A DNA stretch of 41,855 nucleotides from Promicromonospora sp. MEB111 (GTDB lineage Bacteria > Actinomycetota > Actinomycetes > Actinomycetales > Cellulomonadaceae): positions 1-41,855 of the forward strand of contig NZ_JARVSD010000031.1 of NCBI RefSeq assembly GCF_030209445.1, given 5' to 3'. Below the pieces are notes generated by a model. That model searched no databases, had not been told where the DNA came from, and was given only the letters and a program-made list of their open reading frames with translations. The position numbers and the translations under genes were made by a program. Below are positions 16,746 to 24,722 of this stretch, in pieces (position 1 is the stretch's first letter; each line of letters begins with the position of its first letter).

Positions 16746-18242
16746 GTGGAAGCTCTCGACCTGGCACGCTGGCAGTTCGGCATCACCACCGTCTATCACT
16801 TCATCTTCGTCCCGCTCACGATCGGGCTGGCCCCGCTCGTCGCGATCATGCAGACCGCCTGGGTCCGGACGGGGAACGAGCGGTGGCTGAGGCTGACCAA
16901 GTTCTTCGGCAAGCTCTTCCTGATCAACTTCGCGCTCGGCGTCGTGACGGGCATCGTCCAGGAGTTCCAGTTCGGCATGAACTGGAGCGAGTACTCCCGG
17001 TTCGTCGGCGACGTGTTCGGCGCCCCGCTGGCCATGGAGGCCCTCGCCGCGTTCTTCGTGGAGTCGACGTTCCTCGGCCTGTGGATCTTCGGCTGGGACC
17101 GCCTGAACAAGAAGGTGCACCTGGCCTGCATCTGGGCCGTGGCGATCGCGGTGAACCTGTCGGCCTTCTTCATCCTGGCCGCCAACTCGTGGATGCAGCA
17201 CCCCGTGGGCGCCCGGTACAACCCCGAGACCGGCCGCGCCGAGATGGAGTCCATCTGGGCGATCCTCGCCAACAACACGCTGTGGGCGGCCTTCCCGCAC
17301 GCGGTCGCGGCCGCGTTCCTGACGGCCGGGACGTTCGTGGCGGGCATCGCCACGTGGTGGATGGTGCGGCTGGCCCGGACCAAGAAGCCCGAGTCCGTCG
17401 AGCTCGCCCGGAACGTGTACCGCCCCGCCGTGATCCTCGGCACAGTGGTCATGCTGGTGGCCGGGGTCGGCGTGGCGCTGACGGGCGATGCCCAGGGCAA
17501 GCTGATGTTCGAGCAGCAGCCCGGGAAGATGGCGTCGGCCGAGGCGCTGTGCGAGGGCGAGGAAGCGGCGAACTTCTCGATCCTCACGATCGGCGACCTG
17601 TCCAACTCGTGCGAGGGCGTGCGGCACATCCTGGAGGTGCCCGGCCTGGCCAGCTACCTCGGCACCGGGCACTTCTCCGGACCGGAGAGCTTCCTGCCCG
17701 GCGTGAACGACGTGCAGCAGGAGTACTCCGAGCGGTACGGCGAGACCGACGACGACGGCAACGCCATCTCCTACACGCCGAACCTCGCCGTCACCTACTG
17801 GAGCTTCCGGCTCATGATCGGGTTCGCCGCCGGGTCCGCGCTGCTCGCCCTGGCCGCCCTCTGGTTCACCCGTGGCGGCCGCGTCAGCGACAACAAGTGG
17901 CTCGCCCGCATCGGCCTCATCGCGATCCCCACACCGTTCCTCGCCTCGTCGTTCGGCTGGATCTTCACCGAGATGGGCCGCCAGCCCTGGGTGGTGGCGC
18001 CCAACCCCACCGGCATCGACCAGATCCGCCTGCTCACCATGCGCGGCGTCTCGGAGGTGGTGAGCCCGGGCATGGTGCTCACCTCGATGATCGTCTTCAC
18101 GCTGCTCTACGGCGTGCTGGCCGTGGTCTGGTACCGCCTCATCCACCGGTACGCGATCGAGGGCGTGCCCACGACCGTCCGCGACGAGTCGCCCGAGGCC
18201 GCCCCGGACGACTCCGACCGGCCCCTCTCGTTCGCGTACTGA
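16746..18242 (+). CDS. cydA: cytochrome bd oxidase subunit I
   Basis: CydA carries hemes b558, b595 and d of the quinol:O2 oxidoreductase, a high-affinity terminal oxidase in the plasma membrane. The 498-residue protein starts with GTG 16746 (MEALDLARWQFGITTVYHF; heme ligand His18) behind CAGGAGCCCGGA. Further markers are GIVQEFQFGMNW, FFVESTFLGLWIFGWDRL, the quinol-binding loop region at about 245-330 and the GRQPW motif in FTEMGRQPWVV. Nine or so membrane helices are evident. The quinol loop is of the short type. It is the first gene of cydABDC and is headed by a Rex operator. Confidence 0.97.
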   Translation: MEALDLARWQFGITTVYHFIFVPLTIGLAPLVAIMQTAWVRTGNERWLRLTKFFGKLFLINFALGVVTGIVQEFQFGMNWSEYSRFVGDVFGAPLAMEALAAFFVESTFLGLWIFGWDRLNKKVHLACIWAVAIAVNLSAFFILAANSWMQHPVGARYNPETGRAEMESIWAILANNTLWAAFPHAVAAAFLTAGTFVAGIATWWMVRLARTKKPESVELARNVYRPAVILGTVVMLVAGVGVALTGDAQGKLMFEQQPGKMASAEALCEGEEAANFSILTIGDLSNSCEGVRHILEVPGLASYLGTGHFSGPESFLPGVNDVQQEYSERYGETDDDGNAISYTPNLAVTYWSFRLMIGFAAGSALLALAALWFTRGGRVSDNKWLARIGLIAIPTPFLASSFGWIFTEMGRQPWVVAPNPTGIDQIRLLTMRGVSEVVSPGMVLTSMIVFTLLYGVLAVVWYRLIHRYAIEGVPTTVRDESPEAAPDDSDRPLSFAY

Positions 18243-18309
18243 GGATGCTCCCGCCCCGCAAGACCCCCGACCTCCAGACCCTTCAGACCCTTCAGACAAG
18301 GAAGTGACC

Positions 18310-19359
18310 GTGGACCTCGCACTCCTGTGGTTCTTCATCATCGCGATCCTGTGGACCGGGTACCTCGTGCTCGAGGGGTTCGACTTCGGCGTCGGGATGC
18401 TCATGTCCCTGCTCCCCCGTGGCAGGGCGGAGCACCGGGAGAAGGAACGTCGGGTCCTCCTGAACACCATCGGACCCGTCTGGGACGGCAACGAGGTGTG
18501 GCTGATCACCGCGGGCGGCGCCACCTTCGCGGCGTTCCCCGAGTGGTACGCCACCCTGTTCTCCGGGTTCTACCTGCCGCTGCTCCTCATCCTGGTGGCA
18601 CTGATCGTGCGCGGTGTCGCCATCGAGTACCGCGGCAAGATCTCCGACGCCCGCTGGGCACGGCGCTGCGACGTCGCGATCCAGGTGGGTTCCTGGGTGC
18701 CCGCCCTGCTCTGGGGCGTGGCGTTCGCCAACCTGGTCCGCGGTGTCCAGCTCGACGAGGCGCACCAGTACGTGGGCGGGTTCTGGGCCCTGATCAACCC
18801 GTTCTCGCTGCTCGGCGGCGCCACGACGCTCGTGCTGTTCCTGCTGCACGGGTCCGTGTTCGTGGCGCTGAAGACCGACGGTGAGATCCGGGCGCGGGCG
18901 CGGCGGTTCGCCGGCGTGCTGTCGCTGGTGGCCCTGCTGGTGGCCGGCGGGTGGGCTCTCTGGGCACAGCTCGCGTTCTCCGTGACCTGGACCTGGGCGG
19001 CCGTGGCGGTCGCCGCGCTGGGCCTGGTCGGCGTCGCGCTGACGAACCGGGTCGGGCGCGAGGGCTGGGCCTTCGGGCTGTCGGCCGTAGCGATCGTCGC
19101 GGCCGTGGTGCTGATCTTCGGATCCATGTTCCCTGACGTCATGCCCGGCCTGGACGGCGGGAACTCCCTGACCATCGCCGAGGCGTCGTCGACCCCGTAC
19201 ACCCTGACCATCATGACCTGGGTGGCCGCGTTCCTCACTCCCCTGGTGATCCTCTACCAGGGGTGGACCTACTGGGTCTTCCGGCGCCGGCTCACGGTGG
19301 ACCACATCCCCGCGCCGGCCGGCCTGACCTGGAAGAAGATCAAGGAGTCGGCGTTCTGA
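18310..19359 (+). CDS. cydB: cytochrome bd oxidase subunit II
   Basis: CydB is the structural partner of CydA in the bd oxidase. The product starts MDLALLWFFIIAILWTGYLV and has LEGFDFGVGML (about 22-32), the conserved GPVWDGNEVWLITAGGATFAAFP region, and LLPLLLILVALIVRGVAIEYR-like helix 3; about eight to nine helices are present. I prefer GTG 18310 (349 aa), since AAGGAAG sits at the right distance; GTG 18304 would add two residues. The 67-bp gap from cydA contains a short direct repeat, CAGACCCTT twice. It is in one operon with cydD, which starts 34 bp downstream. Confidence 0.97.
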   Translation: MDLALLWFFIIAILWTGYLVLEGFDFGVGMLMSLLPRGRAEHREKERRVLLNTIGPVWDGNEVWLITAGGATFAAFPEWYATLFSGFYLPLLLILVALIVRGVAIEYRGKISDARWARRCDVAIQVGSWVPALLWGVAFANLVRGVQLDEAHQYVGGFWALINPFSLLGGATTLVLFLLHGSVFVALKTDGEIRARARRFAGVLSLVALLVAGGWALWAQLAFSVTWTWAAVAVAALGLVGVALTNRVGREGWAFGLSAVAIVAAVVLIFGSMFPDVMPGLDGGNSLTIAEASSTPYTLTIMTWVAAFLTPLVILYQGWTYWVFRRRLTVDHIPAPAGLTWKKIKESAF

Positions 19360-19393
19360 GCCGGACCCCGGACAGGTACGGGAACATCACGTC

Positions 19394-21619
19394 ATGAAGC
19401 CCCTCGACCCCCGCCTGCTGCGGCAGGTGCACGCGGCCCGCTGGTACGTGGCGCTCACGGTCGGGCTCGGCGTGGCCGCCGCCGGGCTGATCGTGGCGCA
19501 GGCGCTCCTCATCGCCGCGATCCTGACGCCGGTGGTGCGCGGGGACGGCGTGGCCGGGCCGGAGCTGGTGCGCTCCGTCGCGTGGCTCGCGTTCGTCGTC
19601 GCGGGGCGCGCCGCCGTCGCCTGGGCCCAGGAGCGGTACGCGCTGCGCGCGGCCGCCCGCACCATCGCCGAGCTGCGGCGCGCCGTGGTGGAGGCGTGGG
19701 CGCTGCGCGGCCCGCGGGCGAGCTGGCCGACGGCGGACGGCGGTGGTGTCGCAGGCGGTCCGGCGGCGACAGACGGCGCGGCGCCCGGCAGCAGTACGGC
19801 GGACGGCGGCGCGGCGGCGAACATCCCCGCCGCGGCGTCGGGCAACGGGAGCGGGGCGAGCCCCGAGGCCGAGGTCGCGACCCTCGCGACGCGCGGCCTG
19901 GACGCGCTGGAGCCGTATCTCGTGCGGTACGTGCCGCAGCTCGTGCTGACGGCGCTGCTCACCCCCGCCCTCGTGTGCGTGGTGTTCGGCCTGGACTGGG
20001 TCTCGGCCGTCATCGCGATCGTGACGCTGCCGCTCGTGCCCGTGTTCATGGTGCTCGTGGGGCGGCTGACGGCGGGAACCTCGGAGCGCCGCCTCGCCAC
20101 CGTGGAGCGGCTCGGCGCCCAGGTGCTCGACCTGGTCGCCGGGCTCCCGACCCTGCGCGCCTTCGGCCGGTCGTTCGGGCCGGGCGAACGGGTGCGCGCG
20201 CTGGGCGACGCCTCGCGCAGGGCCACGATGGGCACGCTGCGGATCGCGTTCCTGTCCTCGATGGTGCTGGAGCTGCTCACCACGCTGTCGGTGGCGATCA
20301 TCGCCGTGGGCGTCGGACTGCGGCTCGTGGAGGGCGCCATGTTGCTGGAGCCGGCGTTGGCGGTGCTGGTGCTGGCGCCGGAGATCTATCTGCCGCTGCG
20401 GCGCGTGGGGGCCGAGTTTCATGCGTCGGTGGACGGGGTGGCGGCTGTGGATCGGGCTTTCGCTCTTCTCTCTCGTTCTGCTGGTTCGTTTGGTTCGGTC
20501 CGGTCGGAGGGCGAGGACGTCCCTGCGCCGCCTCGCTCACGCTCGCTCGTTCCTCGCTCCCTCCGCTACGGCTTGACGGCGGCGCAGGGACGTCCTCGCC
20601 CTCCGACCTCGGCTGGTGACTCGCCTCCTGGGGTGGGTGGCGACAGCGACGCCGATGGTGGGGTGGGTGGCAGGGGTCTGGGGCCGGCGGGTGGGGGCGG
20701 CGGTGCAGGGGGTGGTGCGGAGGCCGTGGTGTTGGAGGGGGTTTCCGTGCGGGCTGGGGGGCGGGGGGTGGTCGCTCCTGCCGGGTTGTCGGCTCGGATT
20801 CCGCTCGGAGCCGATGGCGCCGGAGGCGCGGGCGGGGGCCGCGGCGGTACGGGTGGGTTGGTCGTCGCGCTGCGGGGGCCCAGCGGTGCGGGGAAGTCGA
20901 CCGCCGTGCTCACGATCCTCGGGCTGCTGGCACCGGATGCCGGGCGGGTGGGTCTGCTCCTGGGCGACGGCACGTTCCGCGACCTGGCCGACGCGTCCGC
21001 CGACGAGCTCGCGGGCTGGTGGGCCGGGCTCACCTGGGTGCCGCAGCGGCCCGCGCTCCCGCCGGGGCGGCTCCGGGACGTCGTGCTGGAGGGGGCCCGG
21101 ATCGGTGTCTCGGACGCGGACGGCGACCTGGCCCTCGCCGGGGCGGCGCGGTTGACCGGGCTGGACGCCGTCGTCGGCTCGCTGCCCGACGGGTGGGACA
21201 CCCGCGTCGGGCTCGGCGGGGTGGGGCTGTCCGTGGGGCAGCGCCAGCGGGTCGCGCTCACGTCCGCCCTGCTCGACGACGCGACCGCCCGGCCGCTGGT
21301 GATCCTCGACGAGCCGACCGCGCACCTCGACGCGCGTGGCGAGCAGGCCGTGCTCGACACGGTCCGGGCCTGGCGCGACGCCGGGCGGACCGTGCTCGTC
21401 GTCGCGCACCGGGCATCGCTGCTCGCCCTCGCGGACCAGGTGATCGACGTCCGCTCGGCGGCGGACCCGACGGACGCGACGGACCGGGCGGACCGGGCGG
21501 ACTCGCCGGGCTCGTCGGACGCCGCGGACCCGACAGAGCCGGCCACGCCCGCGGGCGGTGCGCCCGGCTCCGCGGACGGGCCGGCATCCGACCTCGCGAT
21601 CGACCGGGGGACACGATGA
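19394..21619 (+). CDS. cydD: ABC transporter CydD, heterodimeric thiol/heme-linked exporter subunit
   Basis: CydDC is an inner-membrane ABC transporter needed to assemble cytochrome bd; glutathione/cysteine or heme is reported as ligand. This 741-residue subunit has a six-helix membrane domain (about 1-350) with an Ala/Gly insert at about 115-155. The ATPase domain shows Walker A GPSGAGKS (495-502), Q-loop TWVPQRPALP, signature LSVGQRQRVAL and Walker B LVILDEPTAHLD. A Ser/Asp/Pro-rich tail ends the protein. It is about 150-200 residues longer than usual. Part of that is a 107-bp palindromic element translated in frame at residues 370-405, followed by a Gly-rich linker. Codons just before the palindrome (20438-20500) use T at third positions, unlike the rest. 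Its stop overlaps the cydC start (ATGA). Confidence 0.93.
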   Translation: MKPLDPRLLRQVHAARWYVALTVGLGVAAAGLIVAQALLIAAILTPVVRGDGVAGPELVRSVAWLAFVVAGRAAVAWAQERYALRAAARTIAELRRAVVEAWALRGPRASWPTADGGGVAGGPAATDGAAPGSSTADGGAAANIPAAASGNGSGASPEAEVATLATRGLDALEPYLVRYVPQLVLTALLTPALVCVVFGLDWVSAVIAIVTLPLVPVFMVLVGRLTAGTSERRLATVERLGAQVLDLVAGLPTLRAFGRSFGPGERVRALGDASRRATMGTLRIAFLSSMVLELLTTLSVAIIAVGVGLRLVEGAMLLEPALAVLVLAPEIYLPLRRVGAEFHASVDGVAAVDRAFALLSRSAGSFGSVRSEGEDVPAPPRSRSLVPRSLRYGLTAAQGRPRPPTSAGDSPPGVGGDSDADGGVGGRGLGPAGGGGGAGGGAEAVVLEGVSVRAGGRGVVAPAGLSARIPLGADGAGGAGGGRGGTGGLVVALRGPSGAGKSTAVLTILGLLAPDAGRVGLLLGDGTFRDLADASADELAGWWAGLTWVPQRPALPPGRLRDVVLEGARIGVSDADGDLALAGAARLTGLDAVVGSLPDGWDTRVGLGGVGLSVGQRQRVALTSALLDDATARPLVILDEPTAHLDARGEQAVLDTVRAWRDAGRTVLVVAHRASLLALADQVIDVRSAADPTDATDRADRADSPGSSDAADPTEPATPAGGAPGSADGPASDLAIDRGTR
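20502..20608. repeat. 107-bp palindromic element inside cydD
   Basis: Perfect 31-bp arms, 20502-20532 (GGTCGGAGGGCGAGGACGTC...) and 20578-20608, flank a 45-nt loop rich in GCTCGCTCG-like steps. The element is read through as CydD residues 370-405, between the membrane and ATPase domains, with no stop in frame. It is the longest perfect inverted repeat I found in the window. Confidence 0.93.
20660..20683 (+). other. potential G-quadruplex motif in cydD
   Basis: Four G-tracts (20660-20663, 20665-20667, 20673-20676, 20680-20683) with loops of 1, 5 and 3 nt fit the canonical quadruplex pattern on the coding strand. Further G-runs continue to 20768. It encodes the Gly-rich linker just after the palindromic element. 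Whether it folds is unknown. Confidence 0.5.
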
Positions 21620-23496
21620 CCGACCAGCTGACCCGGGAGCCGGCCGGTCCGACCTCCCCCACGCCCGGACCGGGCCGCGATCCGCTGCGGCGCATCCTGC
21701 CGCTGCTGGAGGTCCGGCCCGGCAAGGTCGCCGCGGCGATCGCGCTGGGCGTGCTGGCCCTGGCCTGCGCGATCGGGCTCGCCGCCGTCGCCGCCTGGCT
21801 GGTCGCCCGCGCGTCGCAGATGCCGCCGGTGCTCACCCTCTCGGTGGCGGTCGTGTCGGTGCGGGCCTTCGGCATCGGGCGCGGCGTGCTGCGCTACTGC
21901 GAGCGCCTCGCCTCGCACGACGTCGCCCTGCGGGGCATGGCCGCCCTGCGCGCCAACCTGTACGAGCGGCTGGCCGCGGACGACCGGCCGGTCACCGTCC
22001 GGCGTGGCGAGCTCCTGGCGCGGGTCGGGCAGGACGTCGACGACGTCGGTGACGTCGTGGTGCGCGCGATGGTGCCCGCCGGCGTCGCGGTGGTGACGTC
22101 GCTCGGCTCCGTGATCCTGCTGGGTGTGCTACTGCCCGCCGCGGGCGTGGCGCTGGCGTTCTGCCTGGTGCTGGCGGGCGTCGTGACGCCCTGGCTCGCC
22201 GCGCGGGCCGCGGCCCGGACCGAGGCGCGGGGCGCGGCGGCCCGCGGCGAGGTCACGGCGCTGTCCCTGGAGCTCCTGGAGGAGTCGGCGCCGCTGCGCG
22301 TCGCGGGTCGGTTCGACGCGCGGCTGGCCGACCTGGACGCCGCCGACGCGCGTCTGTCCGCCGTCGCCGACGACGGCGCCCGCACCTCCGGCCGCGCCGC
22401 CGCCCTGGGGGCGCTGGCCCAGGGCCTCGCGGTGCTGGCGTCGCTGGCGTTCGGGATCCCGGCGGCGCTGGCCGGGACGCTGTCGCCCGAGGCGCTGACG
22501 GTGATCGTGCTGACGCCGCTCGCCGTGTTCGAGGCGACCGCGGGGCTGCCCGCCGCTGCGGTCCAGCTGCACCGGTCGCGCGAGGCGGCGCGGCGGCTGC
22601 TGGCGCTGCTGCCCGCCGACCAAGCTGACGTGTCAGACACACAGGTCACTCGGGGGATCTGTGCGTCTGACACGTCGGGGGGTGGCGCCGACGCGGCGCT
22701 GCTCACCCTCAGTGACGTCGCCGCGGGCTGGCCCGGTGCGGACGGCGGGCCGGTCGTGGCCGTCGAGGGGGTGTCCCTCACACTGCGGCCGGGGTCGGTC
22801 GTCGCGCTGGCGGGCGCGTCCGGCGTCGGCAAGACGACCCTGCTGATGACGGCGGCCGGGCTGATCGCTCCCGTGGCCGGCATCGTCGAAAGGTCGGTAG
22901 ATCGTGAGGTGATCGGCAGCCCGGACTACCGATCACCTGACGGTCCACCGACCGAGCGGGTCCCGGACGCGCTGTTCGTCGGCGAGGACGGGCACGTGTT
23001 CGACACCACTGTGCTGGAGAATCTCCGGGTCGCGCGCGGGGACGTCACCGCGGACGAGGCCCGCGAGGCGCTCGACGCCGTCGGGCTGGGCGACTGGCTC
23101 GCCGCGCTGCCGACCGGCCTGGACACCGTGGTCGGCACGGACGCGGCGGCGGTCTCCGGCGGCGAGCGCCGTCGGCTGCTGGTGGCGCGGGCCCTGCTGG
23201 CGCCTGCCCGGGTGCTGCTCGTGGACGAACCGGCCGAGCATCTCGACGGGCGGACCGCCGACGCGCTGGTGGACGCCGTCGCCGCGCACGCCCGCGCGAC
23301 GGGCCGCGCGGTGCTGCTGGCCACGCACCGGCTGACGCCGCTGGCCGTCGCGGACGAGGTGCTGCTCCTGGCGGACGGTACCCCGGGCGCACCGGACTCG
23401 GCCGGGGCACCGGCAACCGTCGTGGCCCGGGGCCGGCACGAGGACCTGCTCGCCACGGATCCGGCCTACGCCTGGGCGGCCGCGCAGGAAGCCTGA
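21616..23496 (+). CDS. cydC: ABC transporter CydC, partner of CydD
   Basis: CydC pairs with CydD to form the transporter required for cytochrome bd maturation. The start is ATG 21616, overlapping the cydD stop, giving 626 aa. Six membrane helices span about 35-335. The ATPase domain has Walker A GASGVGKT (400-407), signature VSGGERRRLLVARALL, Walker B VLLVDEPAEHLD and the switch His in LLATHRLTP. Two palindromic elements are translated in frame: residues 339-353, at the linker before the ATPase domain, and 426-446, between Walker A and the Q-loop. Where a Q-loop Gln is expected, I read FVGEDGHVFDTT, so the Gln may be replaced by Glu. The frame is otherwise intact. Upstream frame extension to 21019 is not coding. 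Confidence 0.93.
   Translation: MTDQLTREPAGPTSPTPGPGRDPLRRILPLLEVRPGKVAAAIALGVLALACAIGLAAVAAWLVARASQMPPVLTLSVAVVSVRAFGIGRGVLRYCERLASHDVALRGMAALRANLYERLAADDRPVTVRRGELLARVGQDVDDVGDVVVRAMVPAGVAVVTSLGSVILLGVLLPAAGVALAFCLVLAGVVTPWLAARAAARTEARGAAARGEVTALSLELLEESAPLRVAGRFDARLADLDAADARLSAVADDGARTSGRAAALGALAQGLAVLASLAFGIPAALAGTLSPEALTVIVLTPLAVFEATAGLPAAAVQLHRSREAARRLLALLPADQADVSDTQVTRGICASDTSGGGADAALLTLSDVAAGWPGADGGPVVAVEGVSLTLRPGSVVALAGASGVGKTTLLMTAAGLIAPVAGIVERSVDREVIGSPDYRSPDGPPTERVPDALFVGEDGHVFDTTVLENLRVARGDVTADEAREALDAVGLGDWLAALPTGLDTVVGTDAAAVSGGERRRLLVARALLAPARVLLVDEPAEHLDGRTADALVDAVAAHARATGRAVLLATHRLTPLAVADEVLLLADGTPGAPDSAGAPATVVARGRHEDLLATDPAYAWAAAQEA
22630..22673. repeat. 44-bp palindrome, family A copy 2, inside cydC
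   Basis: Begins GTGTCAGACACACAGG and ends CGTCTGACAC; with flanks the arms are 21 bp (22627-22647 and 22656-22676) with two mismatches. It is the same length as, and identical at 37 of 44 positions to, the palindrome at 5621-5664. Here it is coding, read as CydC residues about 339-353 (VSDTQVTRGICASDT) at the junction of membrane and ATPase domains. Confidence 0.88.
22892..22953. repeat. palindromic element inside the CydC ATPase domain
   Basis: Arms 22892-22916 (starts GGTCGGTAGATCG) and 22929-22953 are 25 bp with three mismatches around a 12-nt loop. It is translated in frame as about residues 426-446 (RSVDREVIGSPDYRSPDG region), in the surface loop where homologues usually carry a short beta-turn after Walker A. 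No second copy is seen in this window. Confidence 0.82.
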
Positions 23497-23512
23497 CCGC
23501 CACGACGCCGGT

Positions 23513-23567
23513 CGACCATGCACCTGCTGCCAGACGGAACCGCGGCCTGGCAGCAACTGCATGGTCG
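23513..23567. repeat. hairpin between convergent cydC and sensor kinase gene, family B
   Basis: Arms 23513-23533 (CGACCATGCACCTGCTGCCAG) is paired with 23547-23567 with two mismatches, around a 13-nt loop. It lies 16 bp after the cydC stop and 39 bp before the kinase stop, so it could serve as a two-way terminator. The inner part TGCTGCCAGACGGA resembles TGCTGCCAGGCGGA in the hairpin at 28759-28829. Confidence 0.83.
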
Positions 23568-23606
23568 TTCGCGGCAGGCTCGCACCACCGACCTGCCGAC
23601 CCGCCG

Positions 23607-24722
23607 TCAGCCGTGCGCCGCCGGGAGCCGGACCGTGACGCAGAGGCCGCCGCCGGCCCGGGGTTCGAGGGCGAGGGTCCCGTCGTGCGCCTCGGTGATG
23701 CTCCGGACGATGGCGAGGCCCAGGCCGACGCCGACGTGGTCGCCGTCGGCTCGCCTGGCGCGTGCCCGCTCGCTGCCGCGCTGGAACGGCTCGGCGAGCG
23801 TGGTCACCAGCCCCGCGGTGAGCCGCTCCCCCGTGTTCTCGACCGTGAGCGTCACCCCCTCGGGTGCCGCCCCGGTGCGGACCAGCACCGTTCCGGCGGC
23901 GCCGTCCGGCAGGTTGTGGACGATCGCGTTGTGCACCAGGTTCGTGGTGAGCTGCAGCAGGAGCGTCGGTGACCCGGTCGTGGGGGCGACGTCGCCCGTG
24001 GTCTCGATCGTGACGCCGCGCCGGCCGGCGAGGGGCAGGAGCGTCTCGGTGGCCTCCTCGGCCAGCAGGGACAGGTCGATGCGTTCCGGCGTGAAGGACC
24101 GCTGGTCGGCGCGGCTGAGCACGAGCAGGGCCTCGGTGAGGTCGATCGCCCGGGAGTTGACGGCGTGCAGCCGCTCGACGAGGTCGCCAGGGGCGCCGTC
24201 CGGGTCCCTGCGGGCCACGTCGAGGAAGGTCTGGGTGATGGCCAGCGGGGTGCGCAGCTCGTGGGAGGCGTTGGCGGCGAACCGGCGCTGCTCCGCGACG
24301 TGCGACTCCAGCCGGGCGAGCATGGCGTCGAAGGCGTCGGCGAGCTCGCGGAACTCGTCCCGGCGGCCGGGCAGGTGGATCCGGTGCGCGAGCGAACCGC
24401 CCGCGGCCCGCCGCGTGGCGTCGGTGACCTGCGCCAGCGGGGCGAGCATGCGGCCCGCGAGGAACCACCCGCCCACCAGGCCGAACACCAGCAGGAACGT
24501 CATCACCACGAGGGCGGCCGGGACGAACACCCGCGGCCCCCAACCGCCGATGAACACCCGGGGGTTGAGGAGCTCGCGCAGGGTGTCGATGCCGGCCGAG
24601 GGCGGGAACCGCAGCAGGAACGCCCACACGACGCCCAGCACGAGGGTGCCGGCCAGCATGAGGAACCCCGTGTAGCTCAGCGTGAGCTTGAGGCGGACGC
24701 TCAGGCCGGGCGCCCTATCCAC
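23607..24722 (-). CDS. membrane sensor histidine kinase
   Basis: This 371-residue kinase has two membrane helices (about 12-37 and 66-88) around a short extracytoplasmic loop of about 30 residues, then a HAMP domain (about 90-142). The HisKA phospho-site is His154 in ANASHELRTPLA. The HATPase domain has an N-box LVHNAIVHN, a G1-like DGDHVGVGLGLAIVRS region and an ending near residue 370. It starts with GTG 24722 and overlaps the response regulator stop by 8 nt, so the pair is coupled. The small loop suggests sensing within the membrane or of an envelope signal. The pair is divergent from a FtsX-type ABC transporter, its probable target. Confidence 0.94.
   Translation of the reverse strand: MDRAPGLSVRLKLTLSYTGFLMLAGTLVLGVVWAFLLRFPPSAGIDTLRELLNPRVFIGGWGPRVFVPAALVVMTFLLVFGLVGGWFLAGRMLAPLAQVTDATRRAAGGSLAHRIHLPGRRDEFRELADAFDAMLARLESHVAEQRRFAANASHELRTPLAITQTFLDVARRDPDGAPGDLVERLHAVNSRAIDLTEALLVLSRADQRSFTPERIDLSLLAEEATETLLPLAGRRGVTIETTGDVAPTTGSPTLLLQLTTNLVHNAIVHNLPDGAAGTVLVRTGAAPEGVTLTVENTGERLTAGLVTTLAEPFQRGSERARARRADGDHVGVGLGLAIVRSITEAHDGTLALEPRAGGGLCVTVRLPAAHG

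Noticed and set aside
16296-18554. Open minus-strand frame continuing upstream of rne through cydA and into cydB
   Set aside because: It is the high-GC shadow of cydA and cydB; GTG 16295 has a good ribosome binding site and the composition beyond it is antisense to clear genes.
18292-19305. Minus-strand open frame opposite cydB
   Set aside because: cydB is unmistakable and the antisense translation has no recognisable motif.
21019-21615. N-terminal extension of cydC in the same frame
   Set aside because: It overlaps the cydD ATPase domain; the extension is Arg/Gly-rich shadow and ATG 21616 shows ATGA coupling.
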